Shown here: one piece after another, positions 1 through 8,818 of the stretch
How the letters are laid out: every line of letters begins with the position of its first letter
How positions within the stretch are numbered: the first letter of the stretch is position 1
Assembly: GCA_963838155.1 (NCBI GenBank)
Contig: CAWIQE010000002.1
Location: forward strand, 372,001 to 436,000
Direction of reading: 5' to 3'
DNA from: Pararhizobium_B sp963838155
GTDB taxonomy: Bacteria; Pseudomonadota; Alphaproteobacteria; Rhizobiales; Rhizobiaceae
Length of the DNA: 64,000 nucleotides
Translations under genes and position numbers: made by a program
Notes under the pieces: generated by a model
Told to the model about the DNA's origin: nothing
The model's input: only the letters and a program-made list of their open reading frames with translations
The model's database searches: none

Positions 1-404
1 GGCGGGCGGGCGCGTCCTACGACCTGGTCGTCCTCGGGCTGCGGTGCGGCCTGCTGCGCGGCCGGTGTCGGTTTGGCCGCCGCCTTTTCCTCCGCGGCCC
101 GCGCCGCCGTGACGGCCTCGACGGTCGCCACGTCGCCGGTGCCGATGGCCGTGACGAACTTCACTCCGTTCTGCTTGAGCAGCTTCTGCACGCCCTTGAT
201 GGTGTAGCCCTGGTCGTAGAGCAGCTTGCGGATGCCCTTCAGCAGGTCGACGTCGTCCGGCCGGTAGTATCGCCGGCCGCCTCCGCGCTTCATGGGCTTG
301 ATCTGCGCGAAGCGCGTCTCCCAGAACCGCAGGACGTGCTGCGGCAGATCCAGATCGTCGGCGACCTCGCTGATCGTGCGAAATGCGTCGGGACTTTTCT
401 CCAT
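1..404 (-). CDS. MerR-family transcriptional regulator, 3' end cut by the window edge
   Basis: Reading the minus strand from the ATG at 404 gives a continuous frame to base 1, so only the C-terminus is missing. A GAGGAG ribosome binding site lies about 9 nt upstream. The first 80 residues form a MerR helix-turn-helix: TISEVADDLDL, then VLRFWETRF, then RRYYRPDDVDLLKGIRKLL and a GYTIKGVQKLL helix. An Ala/Pro/Gln/Glu-rich linker follows from about residue 95. No Cys metal site is visible in the part present. In Hyphomicrobiales this regulator sits directly downstream of plsX-fabH-ihfA, exactly as here, and probably belongs to the same transcription unit. Its target and effector are unknown. Confidence 0.9.
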   Translation of the reverse strand, partial: MEKSPDAFRTISEVADDLDLPQHVLRFWETRFAQIKPMKRGGGRRYYRPDDVDLLKGIRKLLYDQGYTIKGVQKLLKQNGVKFVTAIGTGDVATVEAVTAARAAEEKAAAKPTPAAQQAAPQPEDDQVVGRARP

Positions 405-521
405 GCGGACCGGTCTCCTCGGGGGAATCACTATCCGTCATGTATGTCAGCGATTTATGGCAAAAAATTCAAGTGACCCGGCGAATTGTACACCGCTATG
501 GGGCGTGCAGGCGCCCAGGTC

Positions 522-857
522 CTACTCGGCGGCGTTCGCCTTGTCCCTGCGCAGACGGTTGGTATGGGCTTTCAGCACCCGCTGCTTCAGGACGTTGGAC
601 GCCTTGAAGGTCATGACGCGACGCGGGGAGATCGGCACTTCCTCGCCGGTCTTGGGATTGCGGCCCATCCGCTCGTTCTTGTCGCGAACCTGGAATGTCG
701 CGAAGGACGAGAGCTTCACGCTCTCGCCACGGACGATCGCGTTGCAGATTTCCTCGATGACCATCTCGACGAGCATGGCCGATTCCGTCCTGGAGAGTCC
801 GACCTTGCGGAAGACCGACTCTGCGAGATCAGCACGTGTAATCGTCTTGCCGCTCAT
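522..857 (-). CDS. ihfA: Integration host factor subunit alpha
   Basis: 111-residue HU/IHF-fold DNA-bending protein. It opens with the typical alpha-subunit N-terminus (KTITRADLAESVF). The beta-arm shows the family signature around GRNPKTGEEVPISPRRVMTFKAS, carrying the Pro that intercalates at the DNA kink. A basic C-terminus follows. It partners with IHF-beta, encoded elsewhere, in nucleoid architecture, site-specific recombination and promoter activation. It lies between fabH (168 nt upstream on the same strand) and the MerR regulator (117 nt downstream), the usual rhizobial arrangement. Length and sequence fit IhfA rather than HU. Confidence 0.95.
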   Translation of the reverse strand: MSGKTITRADLAESVFRKVGLSRTESAMLVEMVIEEICNAIVRGESVKLSSFATFQVRDKNERMGRNPKTGEEVPISPRRVMTFKASNVLKQRVLKAHTNRLRRDKANAAE

Positions 858-1025
858 GGATCCCCACCCGGTTGTCGAGACTTCGGACGCCCCTCTGTGC
901 CCAGACGCGAGTGAGAAGCTTAGGAGCGAACGCGATCTTGGTCAAGCAAGCAACGGAATTTGCGGGAGAAATCCTTCGGCGGCGCGGCAAACCCGTCGCC
1001 GCCTCCGGGGCCGGCGGGGTAAAGG

Positions 1026-1998
1026 CTACCAGCGCAGCAGCACCGACCCCCAAGTAAAGCCGCCGCCCATGGCCTCCAGGAGCACGAGGTGTCCCTTTTT
1101 GATGCGCCCGTCGCCCGCCGCGGCGGCAAGCGCCAAGGGGATCGACGCGGCGGAGGTGTTGCCGTGCCGGTCGACCGTGATCACCACCTTTTCGGCTGCG
1201 ATGTCGAGCTTGCGGGCAGAGGCGTCGATGATGCGCTTGTTGGCCTGGTGGGGCACGAACCAGTCGATGTCGTCCGCCGTCAGGCCGGTGGCGGCGAAGG
1301 CCTGCTCGATGACGTCGGTGATCATTCCGACGGCGTGCTTGAAGACCTCCCTGCCCTCCATCCGCAAATGGCCCACGGTGCCCGTGGTGGAGGGCCCGCC
1401 GTCGACGTAGAGCTTGTCCTGATGGCAGCCGTCGGAGCGCAGATGCGCCGTCAGCACCCCGCGGTCGCTGGCCTCTCCCGGGCTTTCCACGGCCTCCAGC
1501 ACGATCGCGCCCGCCCCGTCGCCGAAGAGGACGCAGGTGGTGCGGTCGTTCCAGTCGAGCAGGCGGGAAAAGGTCTCGGCACCGATCACGAGCGCCCGCC
1601 GCGCCATGCCTCCGCGCAGGTAGAGATCGGCGGTGGTCAGACGCGAAGACGAACCCGCTGCACACGGCCTGGACGTCGAAGGCGGCGCCGTGGTGGATGC
1701 CGAGGCGGTTCTGTATGTTGACGGCGGTTGCAGGAAAGGTGTTGTCGGGCGTGGACGTCGCCAGCACGATGAGGTCGATGTCCTGGGGCTCGAGGCCGGC
1801 GCGGTCGATCGCGGCGCGCGCGGCGGCCTCGCCCAGGGAAGCGGTCGTCTCCCCCTCGCCGGCCACGTGGCGCTGCCTGATGCCCGTTCTCTGGGTGATC
1901 CATTCGTCCGTCGTGTCGACGACGTGCTCGAAGTCGCGGTTCGTCATCACGCGCTCAGGCAAGCTCGAGCCGAAGCCGCGCACCACTGATCGAATCAT
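1026..1998 (-). pseudogene. fabH: 3-oxoacyl-ACP synthase III, interrupted by a one-base frameshift
   Basis: FabH catalyses the first condensation of type II fatty acid synthesis (acetyl-CoA plus malonyl-ACP). The frame from the ATG at 1998 reads normally through the active-site Cys113 (DVQAVCSGFVFA). It then turns into a nonsense Arg-rich tail. The rest of the enzyme (LTTADLYLRGG...) continues in the next frame to the stop at 1026. Deleting one base near 1641 gives exactly 323 residues, the normal family length, with the triad completed by His250 (PHQANKR) and Asn280 (HGNTSAAS). The two halves otherwise look fully conserved, so this is either a sequencing indel or a very recent mutation. It lies 26 nt downstream of plsX, in the standard plsX-fabH-ihfA order. 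Identity is certain; whether the gene is functional is not. Confidence 0.85.
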
Positions 1999-2024
1999 TA
2001 GTCCACTCTATCCATGGGTCGGAC

Positions 2025-3080
2025 CTAGCCGGTCCGTACATCCTTCTGCCCCGCCTCGGGCGGGCGTCGTGCATGAAATCCGTCGAGATCGTGCTCGATC
2101 TTCGCACGGAGTCCGTTTCGGGCCATGTCGTAGCCGACATCGACGGCCGCCGCAAATCCTTCCGCGTCGGCGCCGCCGTGGCTCTTGATCACGATCCCGT
2201 TCAGGCCGAGAAAGACGCCGCCATTGACCTTGCGCGGGTCCATCTTTTCCCGCAGGCGCTCGAAGGCGCCGCGGGCGAGCAGGTAGCCGACCTTCGCAAG
2301 CAACGTGCGCGACATGGCCGCACGCAGATACTGGGCGATCTGCCGGGCCGTCCCCTCCGCCGTCTTGAGAGCGATGTTGCCCGAGAAGCCCTCCGTCACC
2401 ACGACGTCGACGGTTCCCTTGCCGAGGTCGTCGCCCTCCACGAATCCGGAATACTGCAGCGCCGGCAGGTCGGCCTCGCGCAGCAGGCGGCCGGCCTCCT
2501 TGACGTCCTCCTGTCCCTTGATCTCCTCCACGCCGACGTTGAGCAGGCCGACCGTCGGGCGCTCGATCTCGAAGAGCGCCCGTGCCATGGCGGCACCCAT
2601 GACGGCGAAATCCATGAGCTGGCGGGAGTCCGCCCCGATCGTGGCGCCGACGTCGAGCACGATGCTTTCGCCGCGCATGGTCGGCCAGATGGCAGCTATG
2701 GCAGGCCGCTCGACCTCCGACATCATGCGCAGGCAGAACTTGGCCATCGCCATGAGGGCGCCCGTGTTGCCGGCGGAGACGCAGACGTCCGCCTCGTCCT
2801 TCTTGACCGCCTCTATGGCCCGCCACATGGAGGAGTGCCAGCGCCCCTGCCTGAGCGCCTGGCTCGGCTTGTCGTCCATGCGGACCACTCGGTCGCAGGC
2901 GACGAACTCGCTCGCCGCCTCGAGCTGGGGAAACCGCTCCAGGAGAGGCCGGCACTCGCTTTCGGTTCCGAAGAGCAGGAAACGCATATCGGGATGGCGT
3001 TCGAGGGCTTTCGCGACGCCGGGGATCACCACTTCAGGACCGTGGTCGCCACCCATGACGTCTACAGAAATCTTGATCAC
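2025..3080 (-). CDS. plsX: Phosphate acyltransferase PlsX
   Basis: 351-residue soluble enzyme that makes acyl-phosphate from acyl-ACP, the acyl donor used by PlsY to start phospholipid synthesis. It begins at GTG (3080) with the diagnostic MGGDHGP motif at residues 9-15. The conserved VSAGNTGALMA and GFSGNIALKTAEG segments are present. Length is normal for the family. It sits between the DUF177 gene and fabH on the same strand, coupling membrane lipid and fatty acid initiation as in most bacteria. No oddities are seen. Confidence 0.96.
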   Translation of the reverse strand: MIKISVDVMGGDHGPEVVIPGVAKALERHPDMRFLLFGTESECRPLLERFPQLEAASEFVACDRVVRMDDKPSQALRQGRWHSSMWRAIEAVKKDEADVCVSAGNTGALMAMAKFCLRMMSEVERPAIAAIWPTMRGESIVLDVGATIGADSRQLMDFAVMGAAMARALFEIERPTVGLLNVGVEEIKGQEDVKEAGRLLREADLPALQYSGFVEGDDLGKGTVDVVVTEGFSGNIALKTAEGTARQIAQYLRAAMSRTLLAKVGYLLARGAFERLREKMDPRKVNGGVFLGLNGIVIKSHGGADAEGFAAAVDVGYDMARNGLRAKIEHDLDGFHARRPPEAGQKDVRTG

Positions 3081-3184
3081 TCGCCCTCTTCCCGCTCTTC
3101 CCGGCGGCAGGCGCCGGGCTTTGCCTCGAAAATATCCGATTCACGTCGGCGCACAAAGCAATTGTTAAAATATGGCACCATCGA

Positions 3185-3742
3185 CTAGTTCTTCCGCGCC
3201 GGCCAGTCCTTGAGCGCGGCAAAGGGCATGTCCGCGCCCTCGTCCTCGGCGCCGGTGTCGTCGGGCGGCGTGAAGGACTCGCCCGGCAGGCGCGGATAGG
3301 GATCGAGGGCAAGCGCCACGCATTGCGCGACGACGCTGCCGACATCGATCCTGTCGCCGGAAAAGGTCTCGGGGAGATCGGGGCCGTCGGGGTCGACGAT
3401 CATCTCGCCACTGTCGTTGGTCTCGACCCGCGCGAGGCGCGACCCCTCGGGAACGAAGACGGCGTCGACCTCCTCTTCGATGGCGGACGCGACCGGCTCG
3501 AGCGAGACGACGCTCGGCTGCACGACCTCGGCCCGGACCGGTCCCCTGACCCGCACGCCGTCCCGCTTCCAGCGCACGAGGTCGAGTTCCGCATCGAGGC
3601 GGGCGAGACCGGAGATGCCCCAAAGGTCGGCGAGGGCCTTGCGTTCCTCCTCGCTCGCGGACATGCGGACCGTGACCGGATTGACCGAAACCTTTCCGAC
3701 CGGAACGCGGAAGGAAAACGGGGGCTTGTCGCGCTCGTTCAT
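3185..3742 (-). CDS. DUF177 (YceD-family) protein
   Basis: 185 residues. The conserved middle (ISGLARLDAELDLVRWKRDGVRVRG) and the acidic C-terminal half (FSGDRIDVGSVVAQCVALALDPYPR) match the DUF177/YceD family. In plants and bacteria this family is tied to 23S rRNA accumulation, although the biochemical activity is not settled. In many bacteria the gene precedes rpmF; in rhizobia, as here, it precedes plsX. The YceD-type CxxC pair is not seen. Its ATG overlaps the stop of the upstream chaperone gene (ATGA), so the two are probably translationally coupled. Family assignment is firm, function is inferred. Confidence 0.85.
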   Translation of the reverse strand: MNERDKPPFSFRVPVGKVSVNPVTVRMSASEEERKALADLWGISGLARLDAELDLVRWKRDGVRVRGPVRAEVVQPSVVSLEPVASAIEEEVDAVFVPEGSRLARVETNDSGEMIVDPDGPDLPETFSGDRIDVGSVVAQCVALALDPYPRLPGESFTPPDDTGAEDEGADMPFAALKDWPARKN

Positions 3743-4308
3743 GCCGGCTCTCCCGGAGCCTCGGCTTTCTTCACGGCCGGGACGGAGATCGCGCCGGCGA
3801 GGATCTCCTCGTCCGCCCGTCCGGCGAGGTGGCGCTCCACTTCGACGAGGTAACGCGCCAGCGGACGCATGTCCGGCGCACCGTCGCCGCCGGCGGGATG
3901 GACGTTGCGCCGCAGCGCGTCGGCGAGCGAGTCGGCATCGGCCGCATCGAGCGCCGCGCCGTAGGATCCGACGCGGCCGTAGAACATGCGGCCGAACTTC
4001 TTCATCTTCTTCGGGACGCTGACGTCGCCGATGCCGAGCTCCCGTATGGAATGATCGATATCGCGGAAGAATTCGTCGACGATGTCCTGGCCGATCGCCT
4101 TGACCGCTTCGCTCCCGCGCGACGTGCGCCGGAGAAAGAGAATCACGTGTGCCGACAGCATCTCGAACCGGCCCATCACCGTATCGGGCACGTTCATGTC
4201 CTCGTAGAGGGCGGGCTGCCGCCCCGCCGCCGCCAGGGCGTCGTAGACTTGCCCCACGATACGCTGGTTCTCGTTGCGTCTTTTTCGGCCGAAGAGCCCG
4301 AAAATCAT
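3739..4308 (-). CDS. Ubiquinol-cytochrome c chaperone family protein
   Basis: 189 residues starting at the ATG at 4308 with a GAAGG site upstream. The open frame continues further 5', but that extension is not conserved-looking and crosses the divergent bamE promoter region. The protein matches the bacterial counterpart of yeast Cbp3: YDALAAAGRQPALYEDMNVPDTVMGRFEMLSAHVILFLRR, then FFRDIDHSIRELGIGDVSVPKKMKK and FYGRVGSYGAALDAAD. Cbp3 assists assembly of the cytochrome bc1 complex. It is the first gene of the chaperone-DUF177-plsX-fabH-ihfA run and diverges from bamE. Role in bacteria is inferred from homology. Confidence 0.88.
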   Translation of the reverse strand: MIFGLFGRKRRNENQRIVGQVYDALAAAGRQPALYEDMNVPDTVMGRFEMLSAHVILFLRRTSRGSEAVKAIGQDIVDEFFRDIDHSIRELGIGDVSVPKKMKKFGRMFYGRVGSYGAALDAADADSLADALRRNVHPAGGDGAPDMRPLARYLVEVERHLAGRADEEILAGAISVPAVKKAEAPGEPA

Positions 4309-4441
4309 GGAAATGCCTTCGTTGCCCATGTGCCGGCGCCCTGCGCGCCTACCGTCCATGTTGCATAGTCGGTCCGGCTGGTTTACCCAAACACTCGCGA
4401 AAAGCAATGGCGGGACGCCATGCACATCAAGGGAGATGTCG

Positions 4442-4939
4442 TTGACCGAACGGGATTTCAAGTCACGCAGGGGCGCCGCGGCGGCTGCTGCACTGATGCT
4501 CTGCGTGACGGGCGTGGCGATATCGGGCTGCGGCGCCGAACAGACGCTGAACCAGGGCTACGTGCTCGACCAGGAATCGCTCAAGCTCGTTCCCGTGGGG
4601 TCCAGCAAGGAACAGGTCCTGCTGACGCTCGGCACGCCCTCGACCAAGGCGGTCTTCGACAACGAGGTCTTCTACTACATCAGCCAGAAGCGCGAACGCA
4701 CGATGGCGTTCATGAAGCCGCACATCGTCGGCCAGAGCGTGCTGGCCATCTATTTCGACAAGGACGGCAACGTCGCGCGCATCGCGAACTACACGCTGAA
4801 GGATGGCCACGTCTTCGACATGATCTCGCGGACGACGCCGACTGGCGGCAAGGACCAGACCTTCCTCGGCCAGCTGCTCTCGGGCGGCCAGAACGCCGTG
4901 CCGCAACTCTCGCAGCAGAAGGCGCCGGGCAGTATCTGA
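4442..4939 (+). CDS. bamE: Outer membrane protein assembly factor BamE
   Basis: Small outer-membrane lipoprotein of the BAM complex (SmpA/OmlA family). A hydrophobic signal ends in a lipobox-like VAISGC, so the mature protein would begin at a lipidated Cys. The BamE core follows: LVPVGSSKEQVLLTLGTPS, then EVFYYISQKRER and VLAIYFDKDGNVARI. Two starts compete: an ATG at 4436 directly abutting AAGGGAG (4429-4435), and TTG at 4442 with the ideal 6-nt spacing. I chose the TTG for that reason. It is divergent from the bc1 chaperone gene. About 40 C-terminal residues (Gly/Gln-rich) extend past the core, typical of the rhizobial form. Confidence 0.9.
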   Translation: MTERDFKSRRGAAAAAALMLCVTGVAISGCGAEQTLNQGYVLDQESLKLVPVGSSKEQVLLTLGTPSTKAVFDNEVFYYISQKRERTMAFMKPHIVGQSVLAIYFDKDGNVARIANYTLKDGHVFDMISRTTPTGGKDQTFLGQLLSGGQNAVPQLSQQKAPGSI

Positions 4940-4947
4940 GCGGACCC

Positions 4948-5050
4948 TAGAGCCTGTCCGCGTTTCACGGAATCGCGAACAGGCTCTACCTCATTGTTTT
5001 CGCGCGCTTCCGGACGGAAAACCGGTTTCCACTTTTCCTGGAAGCGCTCT
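4948..5050 (+). repeat. Compound intergenic repeat: hairpin H plus element A
   Basis: Hairpin H (4948-4988) has arms TAGAGCCTGT / ACAGGCTCTA. It is followed after 15 nt by a 44-bp element A (5004-5047) with arms GCGCTTCC / GGAAGCGC and an inner near-palindrome around AAACCGGTTT. It sits just after the bamE stop, between convergent genes. Related copies occur elsewhere in the window; the organisation resembles the mosaic RIME-type repeats of rhizobia. Confidence 0.85.
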
Positions 5051-5066
5051 AAGGCCGGCCAAGAAG

Positions 5067-5098
5067 AAAAGACCCCGCGGCCGGCCGCGGGGTCTTTT
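5067..5098. terminator. Perfect 32-bp palindrome, bidirectional rho-independent terminator
   Basis: A perfect GC-rich stem (GACCCCGCGG / CCGCGGGGTC) is flanked by AAAA on the left and TTTT on the right. It can therefore end transcripts arriving from bamE (plus) and from hppA (minus). Confidence 0.85.
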
Positions 5099-5209
5099 CG
5101 TTTCGATCCGGCGCTGTCGTCCGCCTGTCTGGGACCGGCGGACGATGTCCGTTCTCAGGCCCCTGCGGACGTCCGGACGGGCAAGCGTTCGTCGCCCGTC
5201 CGGGACCCT

Positions 5210-7390
5210 TCAGTGCGCCAATACCGCGAGCAGGAGCAGCGCCACGATGTTGGTGATCTTGATCGCCGGGTTAACGGCCGGGCCCGCCGTGTCCTTGTAG
5301 GGGTCGCCGACCGTATCGCCGGTCACCGAGGCCTTGTGGGCCTCCGATCCCTTCTCGTGCCGGACGCCGTTGGAATCGACGAAGCCGTCCTCGAAGGACT
5401 TCTTGGCGTTGTCCCAGGCGCCGCCGCCGGAGGTCATCGAGATGGCGACGAAGAGGCCGTTGACGATGACGCCGAGCAGCATGGCGCCGAGGGCGGCGAA
5501 GGCGGAGGCCTTCGAGCCCGAGATCAGCAGCACGCCGAAATAGGCGACGAGCGGCGCGAGCACCGGCAGGAGCGACGGCACGATCATCTCCTTGATCGCC
5601 GCCTTGGTCAGCATGTCGACGGCGCGGGCGTAGTCCGGCCGGTCCCGGCCTTCCATGATGCCCGGCTTCTCCTTGAACTGGCGGCGAACCTCCTGCACGA
5701 CGGCGCTGCCGGCACGGCCGACCGCGGTCATCGCGATGCCGCCGAACAGATAGGGAATGAGCCCGCCGAAGATCAGGCCGGCGACCACGTAGGGGTTCGA
5801 CAGGCTGAAGGAGATGTCCCCTATTCCGTGGAAATACGGGAACTCGGTCGAGCCCGCCTTGTTGGCCGTCGTCGCGAAGTAGCTCAGGTCGTTCGAATAG
5901 GCCGCGAAGAGCACGATGGCGCCGAGGCCGGCCGAACCGATCGCATAGCCCTTGGTGACCGCCTTGGTCGTGTTGCCGACGGCGTCGAGTGCGTCGGTGG
6001 ACCGGCGCACCTCCGACGGCAGGCCGGACATCTCGGCGATGCCGCCGGCATTGTCGGTGACCGGGCCGAACGCGTCCAGCGCGACGATCATGCCGGCGAG
6101 GCCGAGCATCGTGGTCACGGAGGTCGCGATGCCGAACAGGCCGGCGAGCTGGTAGGCGGCGATGATGCCGCCGATGATGACGATGGCGGGGAGCGCCGTC
6201 GCCTCCAGCGAAACGGCAAGGCCCTGGATGACGTTGGTGCCGTGGCCGGTGACGGAGGCTTCGGCGATGGAATTGACCGGCCGCTTGTTGGTGCCGGTGT
6301 AGTACTCGGTGATCACGACGATCAGGCCCGTCACGACCAGGCCGACGAGGCCGCAGACGAACAGGTTGAGCCCGGTGATCGTCACGTCGGTGCCCGCGAC
6401 CAGCGACGGCACGCTGCCGACGGCGCCCCAACCGACCGTCAGGGTCGTGGCCACCGCCAGGCCGAGGATCGACAGGAGGCCGGTGACGATCAGTCCCTTG
6501 TAGAGGGCGCCCATGATCGAACCGTTGGAGCCGAGCCGCACGAAGAACGTGCCGACGATGGAGGTCACGATGCAGGTTCCGCAGATCAGCAGCGGGTAGA
6601 GCATCACCGAAGGCAGGATGGCCTGCCCGTTGAAGAAGATCGCGCCGAGAACCATGGTCGCCACGACCGTGACGGCATAGGTCTCGAAGAGGTCCGCCGC
6701 CATGCCGGCGCAGTCGCCGACGTTGTCGCCCACATTGTCGGCGATCGTGGCGGGGTTGCGCGGGTCGTCCTCGGGAATGCCGGCCTCCACCTTGCCGACG
6801 AGGTCGCCGCCGACGTCGGCGCCCTTGGTGAAGATGCCGCCGCCGAGGCGGGCGAAGATCGAGATCAGCGAGGCGCCGAAGCCGAGTGCCACGAGCGCGT
6901 CGATGACGTCGCGCGGCACGGAGGTGGTGACGTGATATCCGAGGGGGCCGATCAGGACCGTGTAGTAGATGGAGACGCCGAGCAGCGCGAGCCCGGCGAC
7001 CAGCATGCCGGTGATCGCCCCGGACTTGAAGGCGATCTCGAGGCCGGCGGCGAGACTGTGGGAGGCCGCCTGGGCCGTGCGCACGTTGGCGCGCACCGAG
7101 ACGTGCATGCCGATGAAGCCGGCCGCGCCCGAAAGGACCGCGCCGATGAGGAAGCCGAAGGCGGCAAGCGGCGACAGGAGCCACCACGCGATGACGAAGA
7201 CCACGATGCCGACGATGGCGATGGTGGTATACTGCCGGGTGAGATACGCCTGGGCGCCCTCCCTGATCGCACCGGCGATTTCCTTCATGCGGGCGCTGCC
7301 CTCGTCCGCAGCCATGACGGACCGAATCGCCCAGATCGCGTAGATGACCGACAGCAGCCCGCAGGCGATGACGGCAAACAGAATTGTCAT
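5210..7390 (-). CDS. hppA: Membrane-bound proton-translocating pyrophosphatase (K+-independent type)
   Basis: 726-residue polytopic pump that couples PPi hydrolysis to H+ export. The start is the ATG at 7390 behind AGGAGG. The catalytic region reads KGADVGGDLVGKVEAGIPEDD (one Gly where DVGAD is usual), followed by NVGDNVGDCAGMAADLFE. At about residues 472-481 the motif GNTTKAVTKG carries Lys where K+-dependent enzymes have Ala, which marks the K+-independent H+-pumping class. Roughly 16 membrane segments are expected for the family. It is transcribed alone, with 195 nt to the MFS gene upstream and a terminator 112 nt downstream. Likely roles are PPi recycling and membrane energisation under stress or low ATP. 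Confidence 0.96.
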   Translation of the reverse strand: MTILFAVIACGLLSVIYAIWAIRSVMAADEGSARMKEIAGAIREGAQAYLTRQYTTIAIVGIVVFVIAWWLLSPLAAFGFLIGAVLSGAAGFIGMHVSVRANVRTAQAASHSLAAGLEIAFKSGAITGMLVAGLALLGVSIYYTVLIGPLGYHVTTSVPRDVIDALVALGFGASLISIFARLGGGIFTKGADVGGDLVGKVEAGIPEDDPRNPATIADNVGDNVGDCAGMAADLFETYAVTVVATMVLGAIFFNGQAILPSVMLYPLLICGTCIVTSIVGTFFVRLGSNGSIMGALYKGLIVTGLLSILGLAVATTLTVGWGAVGSVPSLVAGTDVTITGLNLFVCGLVGLVVTGLIVVITEYYTGTNKRPVNSIAEASVTGHGTNVIQGLAVSLEATALPAIVIIGGIIAAYQLAGLFGIATSVTTMLGLAGMIVALDAFGPVTDNAGGIAEMSGLPSEVRRSTDALDAVGNTTKAVTKGYAIGSAGLGAIVLFAAYSNDLSYFATTANKAGSTEFPYFHGIGDISFSLSNPYVVAGLIFGGLIPYLFGGIAMTAVGRAGSAVVQEVRRQFKEKPGIMEGRDRPDYARAVDMLTKAAIKEMIVPSLLPVLAPLVAYFGVLLISGSKASAFAALGAMLLGVIVNGLFVAISMTSGGGAWDNAKKSFEDGFVDSNGVRHEKGSEAHKASVTGDTVGDPYKDTAGPAVNPAIKITNIVALLLLAVLAH

Positions 7391-7585
7391 TGCCAAACTT
7401 CCTCCTTTGAGGCCGGCATGGGACTCACGCCGGCCGATACGAATGGCGACACGTCTCTCCCGCTCCGATTTTTCAGAAGCCCACCGCCGCCGAGGCCCGG
7501 ATGATTGCGGGCGCAAGACGCCCCGTCAAGAACTGTTTGCACTGCACAGTCTGTGGAAAGCGGCGCAGCAGGGCCCCGCCCCGCG

Positions 7586-8818
7586 CTATGCGGGGGAAAC
7601 GTCGCCGCGGCCGCGAAACCGGTTCAGCGCGAGAAGACCGAAACAGGCCAGCAGGATCGGCCAGAAGACGAGACTCAGAAGATGCCAGCCGAAGGCATTG
7701 AGCACCTGGCCCGAGGCGAGCGAGGAGACCGCGACGCAGCTGAAGAGCACGACGTCGTGGAAGCCCTGCACCTTGTTCTTCTCGGAGGCGCGATAGCAGG
7801 TCGTCACCATGGCCGTCGCGCCGATGAACGCGAAGTTCCAGCCGAGCCCCAGGAGCACGAGGGCGATCCAGAAATTCCAGAGGTCGACGCCCAGATGGGC
7901 GACGATGGCGCAGAAGGCCAGTATGACGAGGCCGGAGACGACGACGGGCTCGCGGCCGAACCGCCCGATCAGCCGGCCGGTGAAGAAACTGGGGACGTAC
8001 ATCGCCAGCACGTGCCACTGGATGCCGAGGGTCGCGAGGTCCGTCGAGAACCCGTGCCCGACCATGGCGAGCGGCGCGCTCGTCATCATGAAGGTCATCA
8101 GCGCATAGGAGCCGACGGCGCAGGCCAGGCCGGTGACGAATTCGAGCTGGCCGACGATGGCGCGCAGCGGGCGTACGGGCTCCTCGGCCTGATGGTCGAG
8201 AAGCACCGCGTGCTCCTTGATGCGCAGAAAGGAAAGCACTGCGATGCCGAGGGCGGCAAGCGGCACCAGGGCGAGGAACGAGCCGGCGAACATGACCGGA
8301 GCCAGCGCCGCGCGCGTATGGATCACGGTCTGCGGACCGATGACGCCGGCGAAGACGCCTCCGGCGAGCACCAGCGAGATCGCCTGCGGCTTGAAGGCCG
8401 ACGGCGCCGCGTCGGCCGCCGCGAATCGGTACTGCTGCACGAAGGCACCGCCGATGCCGACGACGAAGAGGGAGAAGGTCAGGAGCCAGAAGCTGCCGGC
8501 ATAGAGCGCGCCCGCGGCCAGGGTGCCGCCGAGCGCCGGCAGCAGCGCGCCCAGCATGAAGCCGTAGCGGCGGCCGATCAGCCGGGTGACGAAGGCCGCG
8601 ACCACCGCGCCGAGCGCCACGCCGGCGGTGAAACCGGTCACCGGCGCCGTGGCCAGCGACTTGTCGGCTCCGAGGAGATAGCTTCCGGCGAGGCCTCCGA
8701 CGGAGACGCTGATCGGCGCCGCAGAGCCGATGATGGCCTGGCTCGCGGCGAGCAGGAGGGCGTTCCGTCGTGCAAGGGCCCGGTCGGAGGGCTGCGCGAC
8801 CGTTGCGGCCGCCGTCAC
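7586..8818 (-). CDS. MFS-family transporter
   Basis: 410 residues with about 12 hydrophobic segments in two halves, typical of a major facilitator. The first-half loop motif appears as VTRLIGRRYGF and the second-half counterpart as FFTGRLIGRFGREPVV. It starts with GTG at 8818, overlapping the nusB stop by 4 nt (GTGA), so it is the last gene of the riboflavin-nusB operon. The substrate is unknown. In many rhizobia the position after nusB is held by thiL; no thiL is present here. Confidence 0.85.
   Translation of the reverse strand: MTAAATVAQPSDRALARRNALLLAASQAIIGSAAPISVSVGGLAGSYLLGADKSLATAPVTGFTAGVALGAVVAAFVTRLIGRRYGFMLGALLPALGGTLAAGALYAGSFWLLTFSLFVVGIGGAFVQQYRFAAADAAPSAFKPQAISLVLAGGVFAGVIGPQTVIHTRAALAPVMFAGSFLALVPLAALGIAVLSFLRIKEHAVLLDHQAEEPVRPLRAIVGQLEFVTGLACAVGSYALMTFMMTSAPLAMVGHGFSTDLATLGIQWHVLAMYVPSFFTGRLIGRFGREPVVVSGLVILAFCAIVAHLGVDLWNFWIALVLLGLGWNFAFIGATAMVTTCYRASEKNKVQGFHDVVLFSCVAVSSLASGQVLNAFGWHLLSLVFWPILLACFGLLALNRFRGRGDVSPA

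Noticed and set aside
4994..7504. 836-codon open frame antisense to hppA
   Set aside because: It is the high-GC shadow of the pyrophosphatase gene, with biased Asp/Gly/Arg composition and no conserved domain.
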